From: Ancylomarina euxina
Lineage (GTDB): Bacteria > Bacteroidota > Bacteroidia > Bacteroidales > Marinifilaceae
Length of the DNA stretch: 64,000 bases
Assembly: GCF_003863355.1 (NCBI RefSeq)
Contig: NZ_QQWG01000006.1
Location: 147,813-211,812 of the forward strand
Reading direction: 5' to 3'
Shown here: in pieces, positions 18,762-28,300 of the stretch
How positions within the stretch are numbered: the stretch's first letter is position 1
How the letters are laid out: each line of letters begins with the position of its first letter
Made by a program: the position numbers and the translations under genes
Notes under the pieces: model-generated
Databases searched by the model: none
What the model was told of the DNA's origin: nothing
What the model saw: only the letters and a program-made list of their open reading frames with translations

Positions 18762-19148
18762 TTGAAAAATAAAGGTTTCTATCTGTTAAAGTATCCATCA
18801 TAAGTTACAAAAGATACACTGGATGATCCTGATCTTTCTGGCGTATTCTGCATTATTTTTTTCATCCTCAATACCGATTTTCAAATTTTATTCGAGATAA
18901 TTCGCTTCAAATAGACGCAAACATTAGATTTTACATCTGCTAATTAATATTACTAATTAAAAGATGGCATTTTTAGCATATTGTTGTAAATTGATAGGTA
19001 TAAGTAGTTTAACAGACAAATAATTCTATAGATGAATTGGCATTTAGGAAATGTATTTTTGCAGAAAGACATTCCTGAATCTACAAAACCTGTAGGGCTT
19101 TGTGAATTCTAAAGACTACTATTTTCAGAAATAAAATTTTAGTGGATT
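18762..19148. other. Intergenic region upstream of the aminomutase operon
   Basis: This divergent region must hold the promoter of the operon beginning at 19149. Near its end an imperfect hairpin can form between 19077 and 19109 (GAAT..ATTC outer arms, ACAAA..TTTGT inner arms); an alternative small hairpin CTACA/TGTAG at 19081-19095 overlaps it. There is no T run after it, so it is not a simple terminator. No lysine riboswitch core was recognised. Confidence 0.4.
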
Positions 19149-20690
19149 ATGAAAGATACATTAAAAAGCATTTTGGAGAGACACCACTTAAGTGATGAGG
19201 CAACTTCAATTATTGAAAAAGAAAACCTCTTACCTTTAGGCTTATTAAACCGTTTACATTCCAATTATGCAAAAAGTTCTGGAATTCTGGAATCCTCCAA
19301 ACGCATGTTTGACACGAGAAATCATTACTCAGGACTAAAAGGATTTAGAGAAATTATTGAGATACTCAATAATCATGGTGTTGATATTGGTTTTATTCAA
19401 GAACGGGAGCTTTTCATTCTTGTGTATCGTTTTTTGGCAACCAAGTTTGTCTTAAATGCCATAAACTGGCAAAATTTTGAGAATGATTCTCTTTTTCAAC
19501 TTGTCTTTCCTCAGCCTGGGATGATACACCCGCATACTGTACAAGCATATAATGAGGCTAAAACTGAAGAGGCTAAAAAGACCTTAATCATAAATTATAT
19601 CAAAAAAAACACTAACCCCCACGATGGCAAACAACAATTAAACAAACCTTGGTTCGAAAATGAAGAGGGTGAACTGGTCATTTTGGAAGGCAGTCAGCAC
19701 AAATACCCGCAGTGCCAGCTTATTTTTGATCAAACAACCCAATCTTGTTTTTCCTTCTGTACCTACTGTTTTCGTCACGCCCAGGTGAGAGGTGACGAAG
19801 ACATATTTAATCAGCTTGATATTAAACCAGTACATGATTACTTAAAAAAACATAAAGAAGTAACTGATATGCTACTTACCGGTGGCGATGCTGGCTACAT
19901 GCCCTATGAAAGACTCAGAGATTATACGCTGCCTTTAATTCAAGATCCGGAGCTTATTCATATTAAAAGCTTACGAATTGGATCCAGAGCATTAAGCTAT
20001 CAACCTGAAATGTTTTTAACAAAGGATTACAAAAGAATTCTGGATCTATTCAAAACCTTAACTGACCATGGTGTACAGGTCGTATGGATGTCACACTTTT
20101 CGACCCCCCGAGAAGTTTTAAATCCAGCAACCATTGCTGCAATACGTAGACTGCGCTTATATGGAGCTGTAGTAAAAAGTCAAAGTCCAATGATGAACCA
20201 TATCAGTTTATTTACCGATAAAAATGGTCAAGTGGATATAGAGCGCTCTGCTCAAAACTGGATTGATCTTGGAAATGTGTTTGCCATGTTATCAGTAGGT
20301 TTCCATTCTATCTACTGTGCACGACCAACAGGCGAGCACCACTATTTTACGGTTCCCCTCTCTGAAATAAATAAGGTGTTTAATAAAATTTACCGTTCGC
20401 TACCTTCAATCAATCGCCCTTCCCGCTACATTACGATGACATCATCAGCAGGCAAAACTTCAATTCTTGGCACGGTTGAGATTAATGGACAAAAAGCCTT
20501 TGCCTTAAAATTCAACGAATCGAGAAATATGGAATGGATGGATCAGGTGTTTCTAGCCAAATATGATGAACTTGAAAATACAGTTGAAAACCTTATCCCC
20601 TTTGAGGGAGAAAAACATTTCTACGAGGATGAACTGATACAAATAGAAAACGACAAACTGGAAGCTCTACTAAAAAGGATGAAAGAATAA
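19149..20690 (+). CDS. KamA-family radical SAM 2,3-aminomutase
   Basis: A 513-residue member of the lysine 2,3-aminomutase family, which moves an alpha-amino group to the beta carbon using a [4Fe-4S] cluster, S-adenosylmethionine and PLP. The radical SAM triad CxxxCxxC is Cys200, Cys204, Cys207. LLTGGDAG, LRIGSRA and QSPMMN match family landmarks, and Lys436 in AGKTS sits where the PLP lysine lies. By hand alignment to clostridial KamA recalled from memory, the two aspartates that bind the lysine side-chain amine (D293, D330) correspond to Ala391 and Thr429, and the C-terminal zinc cysteines are absent. The N terminus is about 90 residues longer than usual. It is the first gene of a six-gene operon, 21 bases before the CoA-transferase. 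The substrate is likely not lysine; 2-aminoadipate fits the context. Confidence 0.85.
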   Translation: MKDTLKSILERHHLSDEATSIIEKENLLPLGLLNRLHSNYAKSSGILESSKRMFDTRNHYSGLKGFREIIEILNNHGVDIGFIQERELFILVYRFLATKFVLNAINWQNFENDSLFQLVFPQPGMIHPHTVQAYNEAKTEEAKKTLIINYIKKNTNPHDGKQQLNKPWFENEEGELVILEGSQHKYPQCQLIFDQTTQSCFSFCTYCFRHAQVRGDEDIFNQLDIKPVHDYLKKHKEVTDMLLTGGDAGYMPYERLRDYTLPLIQDPELIHIKSLRIGSRALSYQPEMFLTKDYKRILDLFKTLTDHGVQVVWMSHFSTPREVLNPATIAAIRRLRLYGAVVKSQSPMMNHISLFTDKNGQVDIERSAQNWIDLGNVFAMLSVGFHSIYCARPTGEHHYFTVPLSEINKVFNKIYRSLPSINRPSRYITMTSSAGKTSILGTVEINGQKAFALKFNESRNMEWMDQVFLAKYDELENTVENLIPFEGEKHFYEDELIQIENDKLEALLKRMKE

Positions 20691-20711
20691 TGACGATTAA
20701 CATCATAGATA

Positions 20712-21428
20712 ATGATAAATAAAATTGTAAAGTCAACGACTGAAGCGGTTGCAGATATATTTGACGGAGCCGTCATCATGATTAGCGGATTTGGTAATGC
20801 AGGCAGCCCTATTGAGCTCATCCACGCTCTTATTGATCAGGGAGCTAAAGATCTTACTATTGTAAGCAACAATACGGGAAGTGGTGAGGTTGGACTTGCT
20901 GCCCTAATTGCACACAAACGGGTTAAGAAGATGATTTGTTCTTTTCCAAGAACAGCCAATTCCACTGTTTTTCCCGACTTGTATACTAAAGGAGAAATCG
21001 AATTGGAACTCGTGCCACAAGGTACATTAGCAGAAAGGATAAGAGCTGGAGGTGCGGGTATTCCAGCCTTTTACACACCAACATCGGTAAATACCCCATT
21101 GGCAGAAGGTAAAGAGTGTCGAACTTTTGATCAAACGACCTGCGTCATAGAATATGGCATTAAAGCTGATTTTTCTCTCATAAAATGTGAAGCCGCTGAT
21201 CGGTATGGCAATTTAATTTACAATAAGACGGCTCGTAATTTTGGTCCAATTATGTGCACAGCTGCCAACAATACTATCGTTCAAACAAGAAGAATAGTAG
21301 AACTAGGCGATATTGATCCTGAATGCGTTGTAACGCCTGGTATTTTTATAAAAAGACTTGTGGAAGTCAGTCATCCTGCTGATGAAGCAAAACTTGTATC
21401 TGAAAACAGGAGGTATCCATGGAGTTAG
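20712..21428 (+). CDS. 3-oxoacid CoA-transferase subunit A, PcaI-like
   Basis: The alpha subunit (238 residues) of a class I CoA-transferase, which moves CoA from succinyl-CoA to a 3-oxo acid. The CoA-binding glycine motif GFGNAGSP lies at 26-33. The blocks LTIVSNNTGSGEVGLAAL, CSFPRTANS, ELVPQGTLAERIRAGGAG and TARNFGPIM follow the 3-oxoadipate CoA-transferase subunit PcaI more closely than acetoacetate-specific ScoA, judged from remembered family sequences. The last 10 bases overlap the start of the beta subunit gene, so the two are translationally coupled. No protocatechuate or catechol genes are in the window, so an aromatic source of 3-oxoadipate is not supported here. Confidence 0.88.
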   Translation: MINKIVKSTTEAVADIFDGAVIMISGFGNAGSPIELIHALIDQGAKDLTIVSNNTGSGEVGLAALIAHKRVKKMICSFPRTANSTVFPDLYTKGEIELELVPQGTLAERIRAGGAGIPAFYTPTSVNTPLAEGKECRTFDQTTCVIEYGIKADFSLIKCEAADRYGNLIYNKTARNFGPIMCTAANNTIVQTRRIVELGDIDPECVVTPGIFIKRLVEVSHPADEAKLVSENRRYPWS

Positions 21429-22078
21429 AAAATAACAAAAAAGGTTGGAACAGGAACGAGATGGCCCAAAAGGTAGCTTTAGATATTCCTGATGGCGCCT
21501 ATGTCAATCTTGGCATAGGTCTACCAGAATTAGTTGCGGACTTTGTACCTGAAGGCCGAGAAGTGATTTATCATACCGAAAATGGACTACTTGGCATGGG
21601 CCCTGTGCCCGAACCAGGGCAAGAGGATCCAGAACTCATCAATGCTGGAAAAAAGAAGATCACAACGATAAAAGGCGCCTGTTTTTTTCACCATGCCGAT
21701 AGTTTTACAATGATTAGAGGCCAGCATATCGACATCTGTGTTCTTGGGACCTTACAGGTTTCAGAAACAGGAGATCTTGCCAACTGGTCTACTGGCAAGC
21801 CAGGTTCAGTCCCTGCAGTAGGTGGAGCAATGGATCTGGTTTCAGGTGTAAAAACCATATTGGTGATTACAAACCATTGTTCGAAAGATGGGAAACCAAA
21901 AATAGTTAAAACATGCACCTACCCACTAACCGGTAAAGCTGTTGTTAATTGCATTTATACCGATTTGGCAATAATTGATGTCTGCGACAATAGCCTTTTT
22001 GTTAGAGAACTTGCACCAGGTATAAGTTTTGACTACTTGCAAGAAAAAACAGGAGCAAAGCTCAATCAGTACGAATAA
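21419..22078 (+). CDS. 3-oxoacid CoA-transferase subunit B, PcaJ-like
   Basis: The beta subunit (219 residues), which carries the catalytic glutamate: Glu54 in HTENGLLGMGP. The blocks LGIGLPELVADFVP, LINAGKK, FFHHADSFTMIRGQHIDICVLG, QVSETGDLANW and especially PAVGGAMDLV match PcaJ-type 3-oxoadipate enzymes; acetoacetate-type ScoB has a different loop before GGAMDLV. The substrate is therefore probably a 3-oxo acid with a longer or charged side chain. An AGGAGG-like site (aggaggt at 21409-21415) within the end of the alpha gene precedes the ATG at 21419, a strong ribosome site for this AT-rich genome. Confidence 0.88.
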   Translation: MELENNKKGWNRNEMAQKVALDIPDGAYVNLGIGLPELVADFVPEGREVIYHTENGLLGMGPVPEPGQEDPELINAGKKKITTIKGACFFHHADSFTMIRGQHIDICVLGTLQVSETGDLANWSTGKPGSVPAVGGAMDLVSGVKTILVITNHCSKDGKPKIVKTCTYPLTGKAVVNCIYTDLAIIDVCDNSLFVRELAPGISFDYLQEKTGAKLNQYE

Positions 22079-22113
22079 AAGAAATATTCAGTCTAATTCA
22101 ATTTATTACGACC

Positions 22114-23469
22114 ATGGATACTGATCATATTAATTCGCTAAGTCATAAAAGAACCAGCGAAGAAATTTACAATCAAGCTTGTAAAATAATTCCTGGTGGT
22201 GTAAGTCGAAACACCATTTTCCACCATCCCTACCCTCATTATATCAGTCATGCCAATGGCTGTTACGCTACTGATATTAATAACATTCAAAGACTGGATT
22301 TTGGGAACAATATGGCTGCCTTAATACATGGACATGCCCATCCTGATATTGTAGATGCGGTTATCAAACAAATCCGAAAAGGAACCGCATACACCATGGC
22401 AACTGAAGCCGAAGTTCTCTATGCTCAATTGCTGTGCGACAGAACGCCATCCTTTGAGAAAATACGATTCGTCAATTCAGGTACAGAAGCCGTAATGGCC
22501 ATGATAAAAACCGCACGAGCCTATACAGGCAGACCTAAAATAGCCAAAGCCGAAGGTGCCTATCACGGTACTTACGATTTTGCTGAGGTCAGCCAAACGG
22601 CCAATCCAGCAAACTGGGGCGACATCAACCAGCCTAATTCTGTGCCAGTAGCCAATGGTACACCACAATCTGTATTGAATGATGTTATCATATTTCCATA
22701 CAATGATATTGAACATACATTGGCGATACTGGATCAAAACGCAAGCGAAATAGCCTGTGTTATTATTGATCCCGTACCACATAGAGTGGGACTAATGGAA
22801 GGGAAAACTAATTTTATTGAAGCGATTTATGAATGGACCCGAAAAAATGGAGCACTGCTCGCTTTTGATGAGGTTGTAACCTATCGCGTTAACTATGGCG
22901 GTGCTCAACAAAATTATTCTGTAAAACCCGACCTAACAGCTTTGGGTAAGATCATTGGTGGTGGTTTTCCTGTTGGAGCCTTTGCTGGTCGTTCTGATAT
23001 TATGAAAGTTTTGGACCCTAGAGAAAGTAAGCTTCTATTTCCACATTCTGGAACATTCTCAGCAAACCCTGTAAGCATGACCGCAGGGCATACTACTATG
23101 AAGATGTATAATAAAGACGCTATTTTGAAGTTAAATACCCTAACTCAAAAAGCCACAGACCAAATAAGAGAAGCCATAAAAATTGCTGACGTTCCTGTTT
23201 CCATAACTGGAACTGGTTCGATGTTTCGATTACATTTAAAACCAAGTGCGCCGACTAGCTATCGTGAAGCATATCAAAACTGTGAAACAAAAACATTAAT
23301 CAATGAAATGCTGGATTATCTTTTCTTAGATGAAAAAATAATGATGATAAACACCCTTACCTGTATGTTTTCAACAGTTATGACTCAAAAAGAAATCGAT
23401 ATGTTATCTCAGGCTCTTTTAAATATGTTTAAACGTTTTAAAACACAATTACATTCATTAGATAAATAA
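22114..23469 (+). CDS. Class III PLP aminotransferase (GSAM / beta-amino-acid type)
   Basis: A 451-residue fold-type I PLP enzyme of the subgroup that includes glutamate-1-semialdehyde aminomutase (HemL) and the (S)-beta-phenylalanine aminotransferase of Variovorax. Visible features: PGGVSRN near 27-33, NSGTEAVM at 121-128, YHGTYD at 150-155, the PLP-binding Asp252 (AFDEVVT) and the Schiff-base Lys279 (LGKIIGGGFPVGAF). It does not sit in a tetrapyrrole context. Placed between an aminomutase and 3-oxoacid enzymes, it most simply converts the beta-amino acid to a beta-keto acid, with an alpha-keto acid as amino acceptor. It begins 35 bases after the CoA-transferase and ends 13 bases before the thiolase. 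Annotation as HemL would be misleading. Confidence 0.82.
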   Translation: MDTDHINSLSHKRTSEEIYNQACKIIPGGVSRNTIFHHPYPHYISHANGCYATDINNIQRLDFGNNMAALIHGHAHPDIVDAVIKQIRKGTAYTMATEAEVLYAQLLCDRTPSFEKIRFVNSGTEAVMAMIKTARAYTGRPKIAKAEGAYHGTYDFAEVSQTANPANWGDINQPNSVPVANGTPQSVLNDVIIFPYNDIEHTLAILDQNASEIACVIIDPVPHRVGLMEGKTNFIEAIYEWTRKNGALLAFDEVVTYRVNYGGAQQNYSVKPDLTALGKIIGGGFPVGAFAGRSDIMKVLDPRESKLLFPHSGTFSANPVSMTAGHTTMKMYNKDAILKLNTLTQKATDQIREAIKIADVPVSITGTGSMFRLHLKPSAPTSYREAYQNCETKTLINEMLDYLFLDEKIMMINTLTCMFSTVMTQKEIDMLSQALLNMFKRFKTQLHSLDK

Positions 23470-23482
23470 ACCAGAAAACGCT

Positions 23483-24685
23483 ATGACAGATGTCTATATT
23501 TGCGATGCAGTAAGAACCCCCGTAGGCAAATACGGTGGATGTCTATCGTCTTTACGCGCCGACGATCTTGCTGCAATCCCCTTGAAGGCTTTAATGGAAC
23601 GTAACCAAAATATCAACTGGTCAGATATTGATGATGTTCTTATGGGCTGTGCCAATCAGGCAGGAGAAGATAATCGAAATGTAGCCCGCATGGCTCTGCT
23701 ACTTGCCGGCTATCCGGAAACGGTACCAGGAGCCACCATTAATCGCTTGTGTGGTTCGGGTATGGACGCCATTGGATCAGCTGCCAGAGCCATAAAGGCT
23801 GGCGAAGCTGAACTAATCATTGCTGGTGGTGTGGAAAGCATGTCGCGCGCTCCATTTGTTATGGCTAAAGCTTCCAATGCTTTTTCCCGATCGCAAAAAT
23901 TTTACGACACCACCATTGGCTGGCGATTTGTAAATCCGGCATTGGATATAGAATATGGAACAGAATCGATGATAGAAACGGCCGAAAATATTGCTAGTGA
24001 TTTTAAGATCAGCCGGGAAGATCAGGACAAATTCGCACATTGGAGCCAAGAAAAGGCGCATACTGCTCAATACAAAGATTTTCTTGCTGATGAGATCATT
24101 CCTGTACTTATTCCTCAGCCTAAAGGCGATTCTTTTAAAGTAGATAAAGACGAACACCTGCGATTAAGCTCTCTCGAAAAGTTAGCTTCATTAAAAACAC
24201 TGATTAGCGAAAATGGAAGCATTACAGCCGGAAATGCCTCGGGTGTGAACGACGGCGCAGCAGCTTTAATTATTGCGTCAGGAAAGGCTGTGAAAAAGTA
24301 TAAATTAAAAGCCAAGGCTAAAATTCTAGGCATGAAAACTGCCGGCGTTCCTCCTCGAATTATGGGAATGGGCCCTGTACCAGCGACCAATAGTCTCTTA
24401 AAACATTTGAGTTTGGAGCTAAAAGATATGGATATTATCGAACTTAACGAAGCTTTCTCTGCTCAGGCTCTTGCCTGTATTCGTGAGTTTGGTCTTGATG
24501 ATCATGATCCTCGGATCAACCCATTGGGCGGAGCCATAGCATTGGGACACCCACTGGGAATGAGCGGGGCCAGAATTGTGATATCGGCCCTTTATCAGCT
24601 TCAACGGTCGAACTCAAAAAAGGCCCTTTGTACCATGTGTATAGGCGTTGGCCAAGGGATTGCTCTCGTACTTGAAAAAGTTTAA
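23483..24685 (+). CDS. 3-oxoadipyl-CoA thiolase, PcaF-like
   Basis: A 400-residue thiolase, the exact usual length of PcaF. It cleaves a 3-ketoacyl-CoA with free CoA to acetyl-CoA and an acyl-CoA two carbons shorter; for 3-oxoadipyl-CoA the products are acetyl-CoA and succinyl-CoA. The catalytic residues are Cys90 (INRLCGSGMDA), His356 (GGAIALGHPLGMSGAR) and Cys386 (CTMCIGVGQG). The blocks CANQAGEDNRNVARMALLLAG, FSRSQKFYDTTIGWRFVNP and GNASGVNDGAAAL are those of 3-oxoadipyl-CoA thiolases rather than short-chain AtoB enzymes. It is the fifth gene of the operon and releases the succinyl-CoA needed by the CoA-transferase, which would make that step self-sustaining. Confidence 0.88.
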   Translation: MTDVYICDAVRTPVGKYGGCLSSLRADDLAAIPLKALMERNQNINWSDIDDVLMGCANQAGEDNRNVARMALLLAGYPETVPGATINRLCGSGMDAIGSAARAIKAGEAELIIAGGVESMSRAPFVMAKASNAFSRSQKFYDTTIGWRFVNPALDIEYGTESMIETAENIASDFKISREDQDKFAHWSQEKAHTAQYKDFLADEIIPVLIPQPKGDSFKVDKDEHLRLSSLEKLASLKTLISENGSITAGNASGVNDGAAALIIASGKAVKKYKLKAKAKILGMKTAGVPPRIMGMGPVPATNSLLKHLSLELKDMDIIELNEAFSAQALACIREFGLDDHDPRINPLGGAIALGHPLGMSGARIVISALYQLQRSNSKKALCTMCIGVGQGIALVLEKV

Positions 24686-24740
24686 ATGACAATTTATTCT
24701 GTCGAAGAAACCACAGATCACTACAGTAAAATAAGGAACT

Positions 24741-25232
24741 ATGACTAAAATGAACATCGCCAATACCGAATCTGATTTCCAAATCATTGCAGAATTGTCC
24801 TCAATCATTTGGAAAGAGCATTATACAGATATTATTGGTTCCCGACAAGTTGATTATATGCTTAAAAAATATCAATCGGTAGAAGCTATAAAGGATCAGA
24901 TTGAAGAAGGGGCCTTGTATTACCTAATTACACATCAAGGCTCAACAGTGGGTTATCTCTCCTATTACAAAAAAGCGGACTGCTTGTTCTTAAGCAAAAT
25001 TTATATTCTAAAAGAATACAGAGGCAAAGGTATCGGTAAAAAGACCATGCACTATCTTGAAACGACAGCAGAACATCTGGGATATAAAACCCTATCGCTG
25101 ACCGTTAATAAAAATAATATAGAAACAATTAAAGCCTACGAGAAAATGGGCTTTAAGCAGGTAAGAGATATTGTGATAGATATTGGAAATGATTTTATAA
25201 TGGACGATTACATAATGGAAAAAGAACTTTAA
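24741..25232 (+). CDS. GNAT N-acetyltransferase, PaiA-like
   Basis: A 163-residue acetyltransferase. The acetyl-CoA loop is seen in LKEYRGKGIGKKTMHYLE and the C-terminal part NKNNIETIKAYEKMGFKQV is standard for the fold. The N-terminal stretch IIWKEHYTDIIGSRQVDYML resembles PaiA-type polyamine acetyltransferases. It is 55 bases downstream of the thiolase and ends before a terminator, so it is probably the last gene of the operon. If the pathway begins with lysine, this enzyme could acetylate the distal amino group of beta-lysine, as in the known 6-acetamido-3-oxohexanoate route of some pseudomonads; otherwise its link to the pathway is unclear. Confidence 0.8.
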   Translation: MTKMNIANTESDFQIIAELSSIIWKEHYTDIIGSRQVDYMLKKYQSVEAIKDQIEEGALYYLITHQGSTVGYLSYYKKADCLFLSKIYILKEYRGKGIGKKTMHYLETTAEHLGYKTLSLTVNKNNIETIKAYEKMGFKQVRDIVIDIGNDFIMDDYIMEKEL

Positions 25233-25302
25233 TTTTAAATTAAAAGCGCAATCTGCTATCGCTTGCATCTTTCAATAATCTGAATCATTTGGATATAAAA
25301 AA

Positions 25303-25328
25303 AATCCCCATGACAAATCATGAGGATT
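25303..25328. terminator. Bidirectional terminator between convergent genes
   Basis: Imperfect stem AATCC-CATGA / TCATG-GGATT with a four-base loop, flanked by an A run on the left that gives a T run on the minus strand. It ends the aminomutase operon and the ABC transporter operon. Confidence 0.7.
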
Positions 25329-25350
25329 CTTGCTGTGTTATTAGTTAAAA

Positions 25351-28300
25351 CTATAAGCTCGTGATTTTCTCATCAGCTTTATTATCGTCTTTTTCCTTTA
25401 ACTTTTCTGAATTATCAGATGTTTTTCTGTCAATTAGTTTATGGTAAGGATCAATAGCAACACTGTGCGGTTTTTTATCGACAATAAAGGAGAATTTATT
25501 CTCTTTAGCTGTAACATGGACTTTCTTAAATAGTATTTCCTGCTCCTCTTTATTTTCATCTTCTACAAAAATGGCAAGGTCAATCCAGTCGTTCATATCA
25601 ACATACTGTTTATCCTCTTTTTCATCACTATTCGTTTGAAAAGATATTTTAACAGCACCGTCACCACTTTCGACCTCAGTAGCATCTTCTTTTATCGTTT
25701 TAACAACTCTGTATTTCTCAGCTTCAACAGTAAAATCAACTCTATATTTACCATCCTCAGTTTTACTAACATAAGCACTATCAACTTTATTATCGAACAG
25801 TGTGATGGTCTCCAACATATCGGTAATCACATAGTCCAGAGAATCCGGCATATGACGTCTCATCAAATCAACAAACTCAAGCGAAGTCGTATATGGAGGC
25901 TCCTGAAAAGCAACATCAGACACATACTCACTAAGTGCTTTATTAAGATTAGCCTCGCCCATATAATCAGATATCGCATACATGGCTACAGCACCTTTAT
26001 TATAGTGAATATATTGCTGATTCTCATTATACATCAATGGTTGCTCTTTAACACTTTCAGATCCCCGTCCTCTTAGGTAGCTATTTAGCTCCTCTTTCAT
26101 AAACTTACGGATTTTGCTTTTTGGATATTTCTGCTCTAACACCTTTATGGCCGAATATTCAGACAAACTCTCAGACATTAAAGTTGCTCCCTGAACATTG
26201 GCACCAATCACCTGATGTGCCCACCATTGATGCGCCATTTCGTGTGCCGTTACATGATAGGCATAGTTGACAGCTCCTTTATCCGATTTATCTTCCTTAG
26301 CAATAAATCCGATAGCCTCTGAGAAAGGAATGGTATTGGGAAAGGACTGAGCAAAAGACCCTATAGTTCGAGGAAATTCAATGACACGAACCTGTCGATG
26401 TTGATATGGACTATAATTATCTCCATAATATTTGAGTGACGCTTTTAAGGCATCAGCCATATCGGCAATATTATAATCATGACCTTTATGGTAATAGATT
26501 TCAATATTGACATCCTCATATTTATCGGTATAAACTTCATATTTTGCTGATACCCATGAATAGAAATTAAGAATTGGCGAATCCATTTTATAATGAAAAT
26601 ACGCTCGATCACCTTCGATCCATTTCTTTTGCAGATAACCCGGCGCAATAGCAATTTGATCGGCAGCTGTACTTACAGTCGTTTCAAAATTCACCCAATC
26701 GGCACATTCCGAAATATAAGTGTTCCCAAGAGATGTTGTATCAGTTGGTGGCGCCATACGATCTCGCTTAGGTAAATCATATTTCTTACGTACAGTATTG
26801 TCTTTAAGCTCACCCGAACGTGAATAGCCAATGCTTGGAAGACCTCCACTATTAAAAAAAGTTCCATTAGCCAAAACTGGAGAACTATTTCTTAAGAAAT
26901 GAATCGTTCTATTTCTCATCGTAAAGCTCAATTTCAACGAATCACCAGGCATAAGCGGTTTATCAAGCTTATAAATATTGTATTGGAACACCGTATCCTT
27001 ACTTACCAAATCGGCAGGGCGCGAAAACTCAATTGTCGTGTGTTTATAGGTATAGTTGATATGAACTGAATCTATAGCTTCATTAGATTTATTCTTAACA
27101 ATATAGCGACCCTGAACTTTTAAGTCGTTGGTCTCAGGAAACAAATCCACATCGACTTTAACATCAGTAATACGTGGCTGAACGATATTGTAATACTTAG
27201 AATATTTATGCTCCCACTCTACTTGATCAAGCTCTCTTTCTTTTGCTGATTTATGCTCGTTCTTGATATTATCGAACCAATAAATAAATCCACCAATTGC
27301 AACAAAACCAATCGTACAAGCAGTAAGTGAGATGTACAATGTGCGAGTTAGGTTCTCTTTGGCTCTACGGAAACGAATCTTAACCGTTTCGCGAATTCCA
27401 CGACGCCATATGGCCAAACCAGCAATTAACAATACCGATGAAAATAGCAACCAATACAATCTGTAAAATAGATAGGCTGGAATATTGCTGCCATAACCGT
27501 TCATATCGGAATAAGTGAAGCCCGGTCCTGAATTGAAGTTAAATATTTGTTGCTCGATACCCAGCTTTGATAAAAACGGACTAAGAATAGAAAATATAAA
27601 CAGAGCAAAAAAGCCGATGTAAAAGTTAGATAAGAGCGATTGTACAAATAGTGAAATTGCAGCCCACACAATATAGACTGGCAACATTAATATAAATAGC
27701 TCCATAAAATAATGCAGAGGCTCAATTTCGTAATAAGCTTCTGAAATCTGAATAACAATACAAGTAGCCATTACTACGACTAATAAAAGAATCTGTACCT
27801 TTATTAAGGCAATAAATTTAGAGAAGTATTGCACCCAGTTAGGTGTGTGAGTCGCATCGACCAATTCGAACATTTTTGCACGGCGCTCACGCTGAACAAG
27901 CATACCTGAGTATAAAAAGGTAATCAGTAAGAGAAAAAGTCTAAACATAGAGCTTGGAATCAGCAACATTTTCCAGGTTGTAGGATAGGTTGTTGTACCA
28001 AAAAGACTCATGGTTGTTGTATGTCCAATAACCATAAACAGAATACCGAAAGCCACAAGTACCATAAACGGAACCGACTTGATAATGAACTTAAAGTTCA
28101 TAATTGAGATATTCCACATCAACTTTAGATTCCAAGAGTAACTGTTATCAATAGTCACCTTAGGCAAATTTATATCCCTTAAATTATTAAAGTTGTCTTT
28201 GACCACAACAGCACTCTTTTTAGAGAACCATCGGAAGGATAATGCTTCTTGTGTAAATTGAAACTTAAAGTAAGTTGCTGCAAAAATCAACATGGATACA

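Noticed and set aside
18762..19148. Lysine riboswitch upstream of the aminomutase
   Set aside because: The multi-helix core of the lysine riboswitch was not found; only a simple hairpin is present.
22114..23469. Annotation of the aminotransferase as HemL (glutamate-1-semialdehyde aminomutase)
   Set aside because: The resemblance is real, but the operon context is catabolic and a beta-amino-acid aminotransferase of the same subgroup fits better.
20712..24685. Protocatechuate or catechol (beta-ketoadipate) pathway
   Set aside because: Only pcaIJF-like genes are present; no ring-cleavage or lactonising enzymes lie in the window, and the aminomutase and aminotransferase point to an amino-acid source.
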